64,000 bases of DNA from Euwallacea fornicatus. Taxonomy: Eukaryota > Arthropoda > Insecta > Coleoptera > Curculionidae. Below, piece after piece: positions 62,354-64,000 of the stretch (positions within the stretch are counted from its first letter, which is position 1; the number at the start of each line of letters is the position of its first letter). Both the position numbers and the translations under genes were made by a program. The notes beneath the pieces are model-generated. The model did not search any database and was not told the DNA's origin. It saw only the letters and a program-made list of their open reading frames with translations. The stretch covers positions 620,001-684,000 of the forward strand of contig NW_027096011.1 of NCBI RefSeq assembly GCF_040115645.1, in the 5' to 3' direction.

Positions 62354-64000
62354 TTTGTCATCTTATAGGTCTCGTCGAGTTGATTAATTTGTCACTTTGT
62401 TAAAGAAATTTGGTCCTCATTTGCCGAAGTTATCTAGTTTCAAAGTTTTAAAAGTCACAAAATTTGGGAGTTTGTGCCCATAATGTACCGTTTTTCTTGG
62501 AAATTGAGCAAGATGCAATGATGATGTGTTGTGTCATCTTAAAGGTCTCGTCGAGTTGATTAATTTGTCACTTTGTTAAACAAATTTGGTCCTCATTTGC
62601 CGAAGTTATCTAGTTTCAAAGTTTTAAAGGTCAAAAAAGATGTGAATTTGTGCCCATAATGTACCGTTTTTCTTGGAAATTGAACAAGATGCAATGATGA
62701 TGTGTTGTGTCATCTTAAAGGTCTCGTCGAGTTGATTAATTTGTCACTTTGTTAAACAAATTTGGTCCTCACTTGCCGAAGTTATCTAGTTTCAAAGTTT
62801 TAAAAGTCAAAAAAGATGTGAATTTGTGCCCATAATGTACCGTTTTTCTTGGAAATTGAACAAGATGCAATGATGATGTGTTGTGTCATCTTATAGGTCT
62901 CGTCGAGTTGATTAATTTGTCACTTTGTTAAACAAATTTGGTACTCATTTGCCGAAGTTATCTAGTTTCAAAGTTTTAAAGGTCAAAAAAGATGTGAATT
63001 TGTGCCCATAATGTACCGTTTTTCTTGGAAATTGAACAAGATGCAATGATGATGTGTTGTGTCATCTTATAGGTCTCGTCGAGTTGATTAATTTGTCACT
63101 TTGTTAAACAAATTTGGTACTCATTTGCCGAAGTTATCTAGTTTCAAAGTTTTAAAGGTCAAAAAAGATGTGAATTTGTGCCCATAATGTACCGTTTTTC
63201 TTGGAAATTGAACAAGATGCAATGATGATGTGTTGTGTCATCTTAAAGGACTCATCGAGTTGATTAATTTGACACTTTGTTTAAGAAATTTGGTCCTCAT
63301 TTGCCGAAGTTATCTAGTTTCAAGTTTTGAAAAGTCACAAAAGTTGTGAGTTTGTGAACATAATGTTCTGTTTTTCTTGGAAATTGAACAAGATGCAATC
63401 ATGATGTGTTTTGTCATCTTATAGGTCTCGTCGAGTTGATTAATTTGTCACTTTGTTAAAGAAATTTGGTCCTCATTTGCCGAAGTTATCTAGTTTCAAA
63501 GTTTTAAAAGTCACAAAATTTGGGAGTTTGTGCCCATAATGTACCGTTTTTCTTGGAAATTGAGCAAGATGCAATGATGATGTGTTGTGTCATCTTAAAG
63601 GTCTCGTCGAGTTGATTAATTTGTCACTTTGTTAAACAAATTTGGTCCTCATTTGCCGAAGTTATCTAGTTTCAAAGTTTTAAAGGTCAAAAAAGATGTG
63701 AATTTGTGCCCATAATGTACCGTTTTTCTTGGAAATTGAACAAGATGCAATGATGATGTGTTGTGTCATCTTAAAGGTCTCGTCGAGTTGATTAATTTGT
63801 CACTTTGTTAAACAAATTTGGTCCTCACTTGCCGAAGTTATCTAGTTTCAAAGTTTTAAAAGTCAAAAAAGATGTGAATTTGTGCCCATAATGTACCGCT
63901 TTTCTTGGAAATTGAACAAGATGCAATGATGATGTGTTGTGTCATCTTATAGGTCTCGTCGAGTTGATTAATTTGTCACTTTGTTAAACAAATTTGGTAC
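62341..64000 (+). repeat. 25-monomer block, second copy (cut by window end)
   Basis: This is the start of the next copy of the 4,401 bp unit and matches 57,940-59,599 as far as the window allows. The left junction lies within about 62,320-62,353, where both parental sequences agree. If the tandem pattern continues, about 2.7 kb of this copy lies beyond the window. Confidence 0.78.

Larger units (their letters stand above)
1..64000 (+). repeat. Tandem satellite array, ~176 bp monomer, spanning the whole window
   Basis: Every stretch of the window is a copy of the same unit, recurring every 175-177 bp with no inversion and no intervening unique sequence. Copies can be phased on 'aaaagtcac', for example at 1, 177 and 353. 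The best conserved blocks are 'tgtttttcttggaaatt' (unit positions 40-56) and 'tcctcatttgccgaa' (141-155). The 175 bp copies mostly carry 'cttaaggtc' instead of 'cttaaaggtc'. No stretch above 300 bases is free of the repeat, and no gene, transposon or RNA gene interrupts it. Nucleosome-sized monomers in long homogenised arrays are typical of eukaryotic centromeric or pericentromeric satellites. That role is inferred here and the family name is not recognised. Confidence 0.98.

Noticed and set aside
1..64000. CRISPR array
   Set aside because: The direct repeats are about 176 bp and contiguous, with no unique spacers and no cas genes.
1..64000. Known centromere satellites such as the Arabidopsis 180 bp or human alpha satellite families
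   Set aside because: Monomer length is similar, but I do not recognise their sequence here and no CENP-B-box-like word was seen by eye. The family is left unnamed.

Overview
The whole 64 kb is one uninterrupted satellite DNA array. It consists of about 363 head-to-tail copies of a 175-177 bp, AT-rich monomer (about 34% G+C in a representative copy), all in the same orientation and cut by both window edges. I found no protein-coding gene, tRNA, rRNA, transposon, CRISPR array or unique-sequence island. A nucleosome-sized monomer in a long, locally homogenised array is typical of a centromeric or pericentromeric satellite of a eukaryote. A flowering plant is my best guess, but I do not recognise the family and the taxon is an inference.

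The interest lies in the higher-order architecture. The array is a patchwork of segmental tandem duplications, each an integral number of monomers long. (a) 1-7 kb: a 2,990 bp (17-monomer) block and its copy, later edited by two-monomer gains and losses. (b) 5.2-13.9 kb: a 3,691 bp (21-monomer) duplication interleaved with an 11-monomer, 1,934 bp repeat. (c) 13.9-19.3 kb: older 9-monomer (1,583 bp) and 15-monomer (2,638 bp) repeats. (d) 18.9-29.3 kb: a 6,156 bp (35-monomer) repeat with a 1,934 bp duplication inside it. (e) 29.3-42.4 kb: a 5,102 bp (29-monomer) tandem duplication whose second copy was enlarged by a 2,815 bp (16-monomer) duplication. It looks nearly mutation-free and so very recent. 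(f) 42.4-49 kb: a mixed zone with 5- and 11-monomer repeats. (g) 49-64 kb: a distinct monomer subfamily with its own 1-, 2-, 6-, 10/11- and 25-monomer duplications. The last of these runs off the right edge.

Monomer variants shift from left to right. The left two thirds are mostly of the 'ttgtgagtttgtg(aa/cc)cat...gtactg' type. From about 48.5 kb the 'ttgggag...gtaccg' type dominates, and from about 51 kb an 'aaaagatgtgaattt' type appears. A few short open frames of 60-70 codons exist only because particular monomer variants lose a stop codon; they are not genes. All boundaries were found by eye from shared variant bases and are usually accurate to a few tens of bases.
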